A DNA stretch of 38,865 nucleotides, from the NCBI RefSeq assembly GCF_021699195.1, contig NZ_SSXE01000128.1, positions 1 through 38,865 of the forward strand. Reading direction: 5' to 3'. This DNA comes from Nonomuraea sp. MG754425 (GTDB lineage Bacteria; Actinomycetota; Actinomycetes; Streptosporangiales; Streptosporangiaceae). Position numbers and translations under genes: made by a program. This document shows, piece after piece, positions 24,527 through 31,626 of this stretch (the stretch's first letter is position 1; each line of letters starts with the position of its first letter). The notes under the pieces were generated by a model. The model ran no database searches. It had not been told where the DNA came from and was given only the letters and a program-made list of their open reading frames with translations.

Positions 24527-25285
24527 ATGCCGCTCATGCCAGGCGCGGAGCCCTACCACCACGAAGCAGGCGAGATCGGCGTGTTGTTGTGCCACGGGTT
24601 CACCGGCACGCCGCAGTCGCTGCGGCCGTGGGGTGAGTACCTGGCCGGGCACGGGGTCAGCGTGTCGCTGCCCCGCCAGCCCGGTCACGGCACCAGATGG
24701 CAGGAGATGAACCGGACGCGCTGGATGGACTGGTACGCCGAGGTGGAGAAGGCGTTCGCGGACCTCCAGGGCAGGTGCGCGGAGGTGTTCGTGGCGGGGC
24801 TGTCGCTGGGCGGGTGCCTGGCGTTACGGCTGGCCGAGGTGCACGGCGCGGCGATCAGGGGCGTCATGGTGGTCAACCCCTCGATCGCGAACGACGTGCC
24901 GCTGATGCGGCTGGCCCCGCTGCTCAAGTGGTTCGTGCCGTCGGTTCCGGGGGTCGCCAACGACGTCAAGAAACCCGGCGTGCGCGAGCTGGCCTACACC
25001 CGCACCCCGGTGAAGGCGGCGGCCTCGCTGCCGGGGCTGTGGTCGCTGGTGCAGGCCGACCTGGCCAAGGTGACGCAGCCGCTGCTGGTCTTCCACAGCA
25101 CGCAGGACCACGTGGTGAAGCCGACGAGTGTCGCGATCCTTCGCGCGAAGGTCCCGCAGGCCACGATCGAGGAGCTTACCGATAGCTACCATGTTGCGAC
25201 GCTTGACAACGATGCCGACAGGATCTTTGCCGGGAGCCTCGACTTCATCCGGACACATGCCTCGGTACCCTTGCAGAGGGACTGA
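24527..25285 (+). CDS. Alpha/beta hydrolase (Est30-like carboxylesterase)
   Basis: A 252-residue alpha/beta hydrolase close to the Geobacillus Est30 carboxylesterase/monoacylglycerol lipase group. The oxyanion strand LLCHGFTGTPQS is followed by nucleophile S93 in GLSLGG, D194 in STQDHVV and H222 in SYHVATLD, a complete triad. No signal peptide, so cytosolic. The start ATG at 24527 has AGAGGAG upstream; the frame is open further back but without a ribosome site. It diverges from plsC and is followed after 46 bp by a small membrane-protein gene. Natural ester unknown. Confidence 0.92.
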   Translation: MPLMPGAEPYHHEAGEIGVLLCHGFTGTPQSLRPWGEYLAGHGVSVSLPRQPGHGTRWQEMNRTRWMDWYAEVEKAFADLQGRCAEVFVAGLSLGGCLALRLAEVHGAAIRGVMVVNPSIANDVPLMRLAPLLKWFVPSVPGVANDVKKPGVRELAYTRTPVKAAASLPGLWSLVQADLAKVTQPLLVFHSTQDHVVKPTSVAILRAKVPQATIEELTDSYHVATLDNDADRIFAGSLDFIRTHASVPLQRD

Positions 25286-25331
25286 TCGCACCCAGGGGGA
25301 AGTCGCGATCGCTGCGGAGAGGCCCATCTAG

Positions 25332-25817
25332 GTGACGCCCCAGAGTGACGAGGACGAGGTCTGGCGGCAGATCGTCGCGTCCTTCAACGACACGGCCGAG
25401 CGCGACTCGGCCGACCAGCCATGGCCCGACAGCGAGAACGTGCCTGCCGAGCCGGCCCGCCGGGTGGTCAGGCCCCCGGAGGACGAACCGGCCCGCGACA
25501 CCCCGCCCGACGACGGCCCGCTCCTCGACCGGGCGGACGCCGACGACGAGGAGGACGACGACGAGGACGAGGGCCACTTCGAGCCCCCGCCGCCGCCTCC
25601 GCTGCCCAAGCTGGACCTGCCGACCAAGCTGGCGTGGGTCGCCCTGTTCGGCGGCCCCGCCTACCTGCTGGTCGCGGCGATGGCGAACTGGCGCATGGAG
25701 GGGTGGGCGCTGTTCACGGCGGTGGCGGCGTTCATCGGCGGGTTCGTGGCCCTGGTGGTCCGCATGGGCGACGGCCCGCCCAACGACTCCGGCTGGGACG
25801 ACGGCGCGGTGCTCTGA
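25332..25817 (+). CDS. Acidic membrane protein, unknown function
   Basis: A 161-residue protein I do not recognise by name. The first 90 residues are hydrophilic and very acidic, with a run of Asp/Glu at about 68-82 and a Pro stretch (EPPPPPPLPKL). Two hydrophobic helices follow (about 99-115 and 122-145), and a short acidic end GWDDGAVL. The end pattern with VVRMGD and GWDDGAVL is one I associate with conserved uncharacterised actinobacterial proteins. The N-terminus is likely cytoplasmic and disordered. GTG start with GAGAGG upstream. It lies 46 bp after the esterase gene and is probably co-transcribed. Confidence 0.75.
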   Translation: MTPQSDEDEVWRQIVASFNDTAERDSADQPWPDSENVPAEPARRVVRPPEDEPARDTPPDDGPLLDRADADDEEDDDEDEGHFEPPPPPPLPKLDLPTKLAWVALFGGPAYLLVAAMANWRMEGWALFTAVAAFIGGFVALVVRMGDGPPNDSGWDDGAVL

Positions 25818-25836
25818 GCGCCCTGCGGGAAGGCGC

Positions 25837-26946
25837 CTAGGACTTCGAGGTGGTCGTCCTGGGCGCGAAGGACTCCACCACGTCGGTGTAGCGGTCCTTG
25901 GTGTCCACGGCGTGCCCGACCGCCCACACCGTGCTCTTGCCCGCCAGGTACGTCACGGCCTGCAGCCGCACGCTGCTCCGGCCCGTCGCGCCGCCGCCCC
26001 TGATGGTCTCGCACGCGCCCTTCTCGCAGCGCATCATGAACGGCTCGGCGGCGCGTGCGGGGTCGTAGCCCGTCATCCAGTAGCGTCCCTTGCCGTCGCC
26101 GGTCACGCCGTACAGCCTGGTCTCGGGGCCGGGCACGGGCAGTTCGCGCCACCGCTTGCCGTTCCAGACCAGCGCGAGCGGCGAGACGTCGCCGGGGCCG
26201 CGGTAGATGCCGCCCACGGCCAGCGCCCGCTTGGAGTTGTCGACCTGCACGTCGCGCAGGTAGCCGCCGGGGACCGAGGGCAGCGGCATGGACTTCCACG
26301 AGCCGCCGGAGTAGTGCACGATCAGCGGCTCGGTGCCGGTGTCGCCGACCGCGAACCCGCCGGACACCGCGTAGAGCGCGCCCTTCTCCTTGGTCTCCTG
26401 GGCGCTCCAGGAGTTGCCCTGGCCGGTCAGGATCAGCCCGTTGCGCTCGCGGCTGCCGACCGCCACGATCTTGCCGGCCTTGGCGTCGACGCCGCCCAGC
26501 CAGTCGCCGGCGTGCAGCGCGGACGGCCTGACCCGGTCGAAGCCGCCGGTGTCGCCGTGCGCGAGGTAGGGAACACCGTCGTGCCCGTCGCCGACCGCCC
26601 ACACGTCGGACGGCGAGGCGGCGGCCAGCCCGCGCAGGTTGCCCGCGGCCGTGTTGTCGCGGATGCCGACCTCGGCCCACCTGGCGCCGTCCCAGTGGCG
26701 GATGGTGCCGCGGTTCTTCCAGACGTCCCAGATCTCCTGCTGCCCCACCGCCCACACGTCGCTCGGCGAGATCGCGAGCACGTCGGAGAGCGAGCCGTCG
26801 GCCTGCAGGCGCACGCTCGTCGACTGCTGCCACGCCTCGATCTGGGGTGGGCGGGGTTCGGCATGCGCGGCGGGCGTGACCTGCGTCCAGGCCACGGACG
26901 TCGCCAAGATCAAGGAGAGCGCACGCCGCCGAGAGCGACGGGTCAT
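25837..26946 (-). CDS. Secreted beta-propeller-like protein
   Basis: A 369-residue protein with a Sec signal peptide (RRSRRRALSLILATSVAWTQVTPAAHA, cleavage after AHA around residue 28, span only). The mature part has repeats of the form SPSDVWAVG, each followed by a WDG-W or WNG-W strand (at about 60, 110, 240 and 345), the pattern of BNR/Kelch-like propellers found in many secreted actinomycete proteins. No enzyme motif is seen. The ATG overlaps the stop of the upstream phosphatase-family gene (ATGA). In addition, TAGCAT lies 7 nt before it, so it may also have its own leaderless start. Last gene of the SRPBCC-ArsA operon. Confidence 0.85.
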   Translation of the reverse strand: MTRRSRRRALSLILATSVAWTQVTPAAHAEPRPPQIEAWQQSTSVRLQADGSLSDVLAISPSDVWAVGQQEIWDVWKNRGTIRHWDGARWAEVGIRDNTAAGNLRGLAAASPSDVWAVGDGHDGVPYLAHGDTGGFDRVRPSALHAGDWLGGVDAKAGKIVAVGSRERNGLILTGQGNSWSAQETKEKGALYAVSGGFAVGDTGTEPLIVHYSGGSWKSMPLPSVPGGYLRDVQVDNSKRALAVGGIYRGPGDVSPLALVWNGKRWRELPVPGPETRLYGVTGDGKGRYWMTGYDPARAAEPFMMRCEKGACETIRGGGATGRSSVRLQAVTYLAGKSTVWAVGHAVDTKDRYTDVVESFAPRTTTSKS

Positions 26947-27680
26947 GAGGGAAATGCTACGGGCTGGACGGCCTGTTCCGCCCGCCGGTGCCCAACTCGC
27001 AACTCCGCGACGACCGGGAGGTGGTCGCTGGCCCCCGTCAGATCGGGTCTCGCGGCGTCCACTCCCCCGCACCACACGACGTGGGTCCCGCGCGCGGCGA
27101 AGACCCCGTCGATGCGGACGGAGGGCCTGGTGGCGGGGTAGGTCAGCCCGTCGCCCTCGGGCGCCGCGGCGTGGCAGTCGGCCAGCCGCCCGGCCAGGTA
27201 GCGCCAGGCCGGCTGGTGCGGCTGCTCGTTGACGTCGCCGGCGAGCACGATCGCCGCGTCGTGCCGGGCCGCCGCGCGCTCCATCAGCGCCACGGCCTCG
27301 GCCGCGTGGTGCATCCTGGCCGGGCCGTTGAGGTCGAGGTGCAGCGAGCCGACGGCCAGCCGCGCCCCCTCGGCCTGCACGACGGCGACGGCGAGCACGC
27401 GCCGCTCCAGGCCGAGGAACGAGCGCAGCGGGTGGCTCGCGGCGTGCAGCACGCGCACGCGCCGCCCGACGAGCACGGCCACCCCGCCCAGCCTGCCGGG
27501 CGTCGCGACCGCCAGGCCCGCCGCGCCGGCCAGCATCGCCCGCCTGGCCCGCCACCGGCCGAACCTGGGCGCCTCCTGCACGCACAGCACGTCGGCCCGC
27601 GCGGCGGCGATGACCCGGCCGAGCGCGGGCACGCTGTCGCGCAGCCCGTGCAGGTTGTACGTGCCGACCCGGACCGTCAC
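26943..27680 (-). CDS. Endonuclease/exonuclease/phosphatase family protein
   Basis: A 245-residue EEP-fold protein. Visible catalytic elements are TYNLHGLRD near the start, the metal Glu in VQEAPRF, the HLDLNG segment, GDVNEQPHQP (Asp-x-Asn) and GASDHLPVVAEL (Asp-His) near the end. These match Mg-dependent phosphodiesterases such as sphingomyelinase- and DNase I-like enzymes; the real substrate is unknown. No signal peptide. GTG start, 7 bp after the glucokinase remnant; the stop overlaps the propeller gene start. The C-terminal tail is basic. Confidence 0.87.
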   Translation of the reverse strand: MTVRVGTYNLHGLRDSVPALGRVIAAARADVLCVQEAPRFGRWRARRAMLAGAAGLAVATPGRLGGVAVLVGRRVRVLHAASHPLRSFLGLERRVLAVAVVQAEGARLAVGSLHLDLNGPARMHHAAEAVALMERAAARHDAAIVLAGDVNEQPHQPAWRYLAGRLADCHAAAPEGDGLTYPATRPSVRIDGVFAARGTHVVWCGGVDAARPDLTGASDHLPVVAELRVGHRRAEQAVQPVAFPS

Positions 27681-27687
27681 GCGGGAC

Positions 27688-28492
27688 TTAACGCTGCCTG
27701 GCCAGGTCGGCGGCCCCCACCACGCCGGCGGACGCGCCGAGTTCGGCCAGCCGGATCTCGGCGAGCGGGCGGTGGCCGTGGCCGGTCAGCCGTTCGGCGA
27801 AGACCTGCCTGGCCCGGTCGATGAACAGGTCGGCGGCCCGCGAGACGCCGCCGCCGACGATGAAGCAGCCGGGGTCGAGCACGGCGGCCAGGTCGGCCAT
27901 GCCCTGCCCGAGCCAGTCGGCCAGGGCGGCGAAGGCGGCCAGCGAGGCGTCGTCGCCCTGCCGGGCGGCCTCGGTCACCTCCTCGCCCTCGATCTTGCCG
28001 CCGGCCAGCCCGAGCAGCGTCGCGGCCCGTTCCGGCTCCTCGGCGGCGATCTGCCTGGCGTCCTTGACCAGGGACTGGCCGCTGGCGTACTGCTCCCAGC
28101 AGCCGACGTTGCCGCACCCGCAGGGCCGCCCGCCCGGGAGCACCTGCATGTGGCCCAGTTCGGCGCCCATGCCCCAGCGGCCCCGGTAGAGGTCGCCGCC
28201 GATGACGATGCCGCCGCCGATGCCGGTGCCGAGCGTCAGGCAGACCACGTGGGACTGGCCCCTGCCCGCGCCGAACCGGGTCTCGCCCCAGGCCATGGCG
28301 TTGGCGTCGTTCTCGATGATGACCGGCAGGCCGACCAGGTCGCTGATCTTCTTCTGCAGCGGCTCCTCGCGCCAGGCGAGGTTGGGGGCGAAGCGCACGA
28401 CGGAGCGGGTCTCGTCCGACGATCTCGCCGTTGTCGTCGACCACACCGGCGGCCACCTTCGTCCCGCCGATGTCGACACCGATCGTGAGCAT
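27688..28492 (-). pseudogene. glkA: ROK-family glucokinase with internal deletion and frameshift
   Basis: The ATG at 28492 begins a typical ROK glucokinase (LTIGVDIGGTKVAAGVV) with the ATP-binding loop. After codon 25 (28418) the frame is lost. The rest of the enzyme continues in another frame from DETRSVVRFAPNLAWREEPL at 28416. Compared with family members of about 315 residues, about 55 residues between the phosphate loop and FAPNLAW are missing, so this is a deletion plus a frame change rather than one base error. Downstream motifs are intact: ENDANA (catalytic Asp), the zinc site CGCGNVGCWE, and the C-terminal GGGVS. No good internal start exists. Glucose kinase activity should be lost unless the break is an assembly error. 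It lies in the ArsA operon. Confidence 0.8.
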
Positions 28493-28505
28493 GCCCCGTG
28501 TCTCC

Positions 28506-28925
28506 CTAGTTCAGATCTATGTGTTCCACGCCGTCACGGCGGCCGTCGTCACCGGTCCGCCCGTCGCCGGTCCGCTCACGCGGCGCGCTGGTCCGGGGGG
28601 CGGGCCGGCTCAGCGCGTCGAGCGCTCCCCGGAAGGCGGCGACCAGCTCGCCGCCGGCCGCCATCAGGTGCCCGGCCACGTCGCCGCCGGACTCGCGCTG
28701 CGCCGCCATCGCCCGGCAGACCGGGCAGGCGCGGCAGATGTACTCCTCGTGGGGCTCGGACACGGCCTCCTCCCACACGTCCCGCTCCTTGCGGCCACCG
28801 CCGGTGAAGGAGTTGAACACGCTCTTGCCGACCTGGCGGGTGGCCCGCCCCTGGATCGACTCGAACAACTTGCGCGCTTCGTCGGCTACCGAGCCGATCG
28901 GGTCTTTGTCCTGGCTCTCGGTCAT
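28506..28925 (-). CDS. Small cysteine-motif protein (DUF5304-like)
   Basis: A 139-residue soluble protein. The N-terminal part is a charged helix (DPIGSVADEARKLFES), the middle has the cysteine motif CRACPVC (C-x2-C-x2-C), and the end is a disordered Arg/Asp/Gly-rich tail. The motif and position next to ROK glucokinase and ArsA genes match the actinobacterial DUF5304 family, whose function is not known. Metal binding by the three cysteines is possible. The start ATG at 28925 has GGGAGGG upstream; an earlier ATG has no ribosome site. It lies 46 bp after the ArsA gene and 13 bp before the glucokinase remnant. Confidence 0.75.
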   Translation of the reverse strand: MTESQDKDPIGSVADEARKLFESIQGRATRQVGKSVFNSFTGGGRKERDVWEEAVSEPHEEYICRACPVCRAMAAQRESGGDVAGHLMAAGGELVAAFRGALDALSRPAPRTSAPRERTGDGRTGDDGRRDGVEHIDLN

Positions 28926-28971
28926 TTTGGCCCTCCCTGGCGTATGGGGTCGCTCCTCCATGTTCAACTCC

Positions 28972-30180
28972 TCAGGACGCGGATTCGCTCCCCGAGTTGA
29001 ACGCTAGTGCAGACCCCGCCTGCGCGGGCGGGCCGTCTTCGAGGGCCCAGCGGACCCGGAGCACGCCGTCGCGCAGCTCGGCCGCGCTGATCCGCCGGCG
29101 CGCCAGGGCCGCCGGCAGCGCCAGGATCCGCCGGTACGGCCCCGCCGTGACGATCAGCTCGTCGCCCTTGCGCGCCAGGTCGACGTCGCCGCGCTCAGCC
29201 CCGGGCAGGGCCAGCGTCAGCTCGTCGGCGCTCATCCGCAGCGGCGGCTCGACGGCGTGCGGGGCGAACGGGTCGGCCTCGCCGTACATCGCCGCGCCCA
29301 GCTCGGCCAGCGCGGGCTCGCCGACGGGCTCGGCGGGCAGGTACGGCACCGCGTGCACGGGCAGCGGCGCGAACGACTGCTCCGCCTCGGCCAGCAGCCG
29401 GGCCTGGGCCGTGACCCACCGGGCCCGCCACTCGTCGGCGCCCTCGCCGGGGAAGACCCGGTTGGCGATGACGGCGTCGACCCGGTAGCCGTACAGGCTG
29501 AGCGAGGTCAGGGTGCGCCTGGCCTCGGCGAGCACCACGGACTCGGGGGTGAGCACGAGCCGCACGGAGGCGTGCTCGCCGGTGAGCAGCTCGCGCACCT
29601 CCATGAGGCCGCGGTGGAAGCGTTCGGCGGCGTCGAGGACGTCCTCGCCGGGCGCGCTCACGCGGGCCACGCCGCGCACGAACGGCGCGGCCAGCCGCAC
29701 CAGCTTGCGGCCGACCGGCATGAGCCGGCTGACGTGCCAGTCGAGCGCCTCGGGCAGGGCCAGCAGGCGCAGCGTCTCGGCGGTGGGGGCGCAGTCGACG
29801 ACGATCACGTCCCAGCGGCCGTCGCGGACGTTCGCGCGCAGCTCCAGCAGGGCGATGACCTCCTCGGCGCCCGGCAGGACCGTGATCTCCTCGGAGGTGA
29901 TCTCGTCGAGGCCCAGCTCGGTCAGCAGGCCCCTGGCGTAGCCCTGCAGTTCGCCCCAGTGGCGCTCCAGCGTCTTCTGGGTGTCGACCTGGTGCAGGTG
30001 CAGGCCCGGCGCGAGTTCGCCGGGGCCCGCCGCCAGCGCGTCGGCCAGGGAGTGCGCCGCGTCGGTGGAGACGATGAGCGTCTTGAGCCCGCGCCGGGCG
30101 GCGAGCGTGGCGGTGGCCGCGGCGGCCGTGGTCTTGCCGACGCCGCCCTTGCCGGTGAAGAGCAGAACCCGCGGGCTCAA
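28972..30180 (-). CDS. ArsA/Get3-like ATPase with C-terminal HSP20-like domain
   Basis: A 402-residue ATPase of the anion-transporting/tail-anchored-protein class. It has the deviant Walker A GKGGVGKTT (10-18), the switch I DAAHSL, and a Walker B-like VVDCAPTAETLRLL. There is a single ATPase half, as in Get3. Residues about 315-390 form the ArsA-HSP20 domain (LTLALPGAERGDVDLARKGDELIVTAG). The CxxC zinc site of eukaryotic Get3 is missing. In actinobacteria this protein lies beside SRPBCC and PimB genes and does not act in arsenic resistance; its job is unknown. It starts with TTG, one base after the SRPBCC stop, with GAGGG upstream. Corresponds to Rv2184c by context. Confidence 0.92.
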   Translation of the reverse strand: MSPRVLLFTGKGGVGKTTAAAATATLAARRGLKTLIVSTDAAHSLADALAAGPGELAPGLHLHQVDTQKTLERHWGELQGYARGLLTELGLDEITSEEITVLPGAEEVIALLELRANVRDGRWDVIVVDCAPTAETLRLLALPEALDWHVSRLMPVGRKLVRLAAPFVRGVARVSAPGEDVLDAAERFHRGLMEVRELLTGEHASVRLVLTPESVVLAEARRTLTSLSLYGYRVDAVIANRVFPGEGADEWRARWVTAQARLLAEAEQSFAPLPVHAVPYLPAEPVGEPALAELGAAMYGEADPFAPHAVEPPLRMSADELTLALPGAERGDVDLARKGDELIVTAGPYRRILALPAALARRRISAAELRDGVLRVRWALEDGPPAQAGSALAFNSGSESAS

Positions 30181-30181
30181 C

Positions 30182-30616
30182 TCAGCGGCCCTCGACGCGC
30201 TTCTTGAGGCCCTTGAGCGCGGTGTCCACGATGACCTTCTCCGCCTTGCGCTTGATCAGGCCGAGCATGGGGACGCTGAGGTCGACCGCCAGCTCGTACG
30301 TCACCTCGGTGCCGCCGCCCGCGTCGGTGAGCCGGTAGCTGCCCCGCAGGTCGGAGACCATCTTCCCGGGCTCGGCGACCTGCCAGCTCACGCTGTCGCC
30401 CTGCCAGGCGTAGCCGAGGGTGTAGGTGTCGCTGATCGGGCCGGCGTCGAGGGCGAACCGGACCGTGTGCGGCCTGCCGTCGGCGTCGGCGCTGAGGACC
30501 TCGGCGCGTTTGACCTGGCCGGCCCATTCGGGGTAGGAGGGGAAGTCCGCGATGACCGCCATCACGTCGGCCCGCGCGGCGCCGATCGTGATGCTCGAAG
30601 TGGTGCGATCAGACAT
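30182..30616 (-). CDS. SRPBCC (polyketide cyclase/START-like) protein
   Basis: A 144-residue SRPBCC lipid/ligand-binding protein: SSITIGAARADVMAVIADFPSYPEW is the usual first helix-strand unit, followed by the antiparallel sheet and the long C-terminal helix (LGLIKRKAEKVIVDTALKGLKKRVEG). The cavity suggests a hydrophobic ligand. It is the actinobacterial type found next to ArsA-like ATPases (TB16.3/Rv2185c in M. tuberculosis). The ATG at 30616 follows TACGGT by 6 nt with no ribosome site, so it is probably leaderless and the first gene of the operon running to 25837. The near-contact with ArsA (one base) suggests that the two proteins work together. Confidence 0.92.
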   Translation of the reverse strand: MSDRTTSSITIGAARADVMAVIADFPSYPEWAGQVKRAEVLSADADGRPHTVRFALDAGPISDTYTLGYAWQGDSVSWQVAEPGKMVSDLRGSYRLTDAGGGTEVTYELAVDLSVPMLGLIKRKAEKVIVDTALKGLKKRVEGR

Positions 30617-30622
30617 GCGACC

Positions 30623-30628
30623 ACCGTA
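30623..30628 (-). promoter_or_regulatory. -10 element for leaderless SRPBCC transcript
   Basis: TACGGT on the minus strand, 6 nt before the ATG at 30616, the same hexamer as at the LytS-type kinase gene. Confidence 0.5.
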
Positions 30629-30676
30629 GTGCACGAACCACCACACGCGGCGGACCCGTGTGAGGGCGGGCGGCGC

Positions 30677-31444
30677 TCACCATTCCAGGACGTACGGAAC
30701 GCCGCTGCCCCGGAAGTGGCCCACGTTCACGCACTCGGTGCGCCCCACGCGGGTGCGCGCGTGCAGCGGGTTGTGCACGTGCCCGAACAGGGCGTAGCGC
30801 GGCTGGGTGCGCCTGATCGCCGCCAGCGTGGCCTCGCTGCCGCGCTCGAAGCGGCGGGCCACCACGTCGTAGAGCAGTTCGGGCAGGGCGGGCGGGATGT
30901 GGCAGCACAGGACGTCCACCTCGCCGATCGCCTCGACCTTGGCGGCGTACTCCTCGTCGGTGATCTCGTGCGGGGTGCGGTAGGGGGTCTTCAGCCCGCC
31001 GCCGACGAAGCCGAACCGCAGGCCGCCGATCTCGGCCACCTGCCCGTCGAGCACCTGGTGGCCGGGCCTGAGGTAGTCGGCCCACAGGCGCGGCAGGTCG
31101 ACGTTGCCGTAGGTGAGGTAGGCGGGCACGGGCATGGCGGCGAAGAGGGCGGCGTACTGGGCGCGCACGTTGCGTTCGATGTGCTCGCGCGGATCGCCGT
31201 CGAGCGTGGCCCACAGCCGCGCGGACATGGCCCTGGCCTCGTCGAAGCGTTTGGCCGTGCGCAGCGCGATGAACCGCCTGGCGTTCTCCGCGCCGAACAG
31301 GTCGGCGAAGATGCCCTGGGCGTGGTCGTCGTAGTCGACGAACAGGATCAGGTCGCCGAGGCAGATCAGCGCGTCCGCGCCGTCGCCCGCGCCGGCCAGC
31401 GCGTCGGCCCTGCCATGGACATCGCTGACGACGTGGACCCTCAT
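30677..31444 (-). CDS. Calcineurin-like metallophosphoesterase
   Basis: A 255-residue metallophosphoesterase. The metal-binding motifs appear in order: SDVHGR at the start (DxH), LGDLI (GD), YGNVD (GN, with Asp after it in place of the usual GNHD), CCHIPP (H) and FGHVHNP (GHxH). The replacement of His by Val in GNHD is known in some subfamilies but removes one catalytic residue. Cytosolic, substrate unknown. The ATG at 31444 follows TAGGAT by 7 nt and lacks a ribosome site, suggesting a leaderless mRNA. It lies 60 bp before the SRPBCC gene, diverging from the acyl-CoA synthetase. Confidence 0.9.
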   Translation of the reverse strand: MRVHVVSDVHGRADALAGAGDGADALICLGDLILFVDYDDHAQGIFADLFGAENARRFIALRTAKRFDEARAMSARLWATLDGDPREHIERNVRAQYAALFAAMPVPAYLTYGNVDLPRLWADYLRPGHQVLDGQVAEIGGLRFGFVGGGLKTPYRTPHEITDEEYAAKVEAIGEVDVLCCHIPPALPELLYDVVARRFERGSEATLAAIRRTQPRYALFGHVHNPLHARTRVGRTECVNVGHFRGSGVPYVLEW

Positions 31445-31451
31445 GAGGGAG

Positions 31452-31457
31452 ATCCTA
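31452..31457 (-). promoter_or_regulatory. -10 element for leaderless metallophosphoesterase transcript
   Basis: TAGGAT on the minus strand, 7 nt before the ATG at 31444. Confidence 0.45.
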
Positions 31458-31626
31458 CGACCGCCCGCCGTCGGGGGCCCGTCCACATGGGCGGTGCGCG
31501 TGCGCGTGCGCCCGTGTGTTGGCTGCTAGCGTGAGGAATGCCCTTCATAACGCCTCAATGACGGAGCTACCGGCGCGTAACTTAAGGCGGTAACGTCCAG
31601 GCGGTCCCCGAAGAGGAGTTGAGTTC

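Noticed and set aside
25302..25312. GCGATCGC palindrome upstream of the acidic membrane protein
   Set aside because: A single short palindrome, common in GC-rich DNA, with no second copy or clear promoter relation.
28972..30180. Arsenic resistance function for the ArsA-like ATPase
   Set aside because: No arsB, arsC, arsD or ArsR gene nearby, only one ATPase half, and the neighbourhood is the conserved lipid/PIM locus.
31498..31513. Alternating purine-pyrimidine GTGCGC repeats upstream of fadD
   Set aside because: A short, simple GC-rich run (possible Z-DNA) of the kind expected by chance at this base composition.
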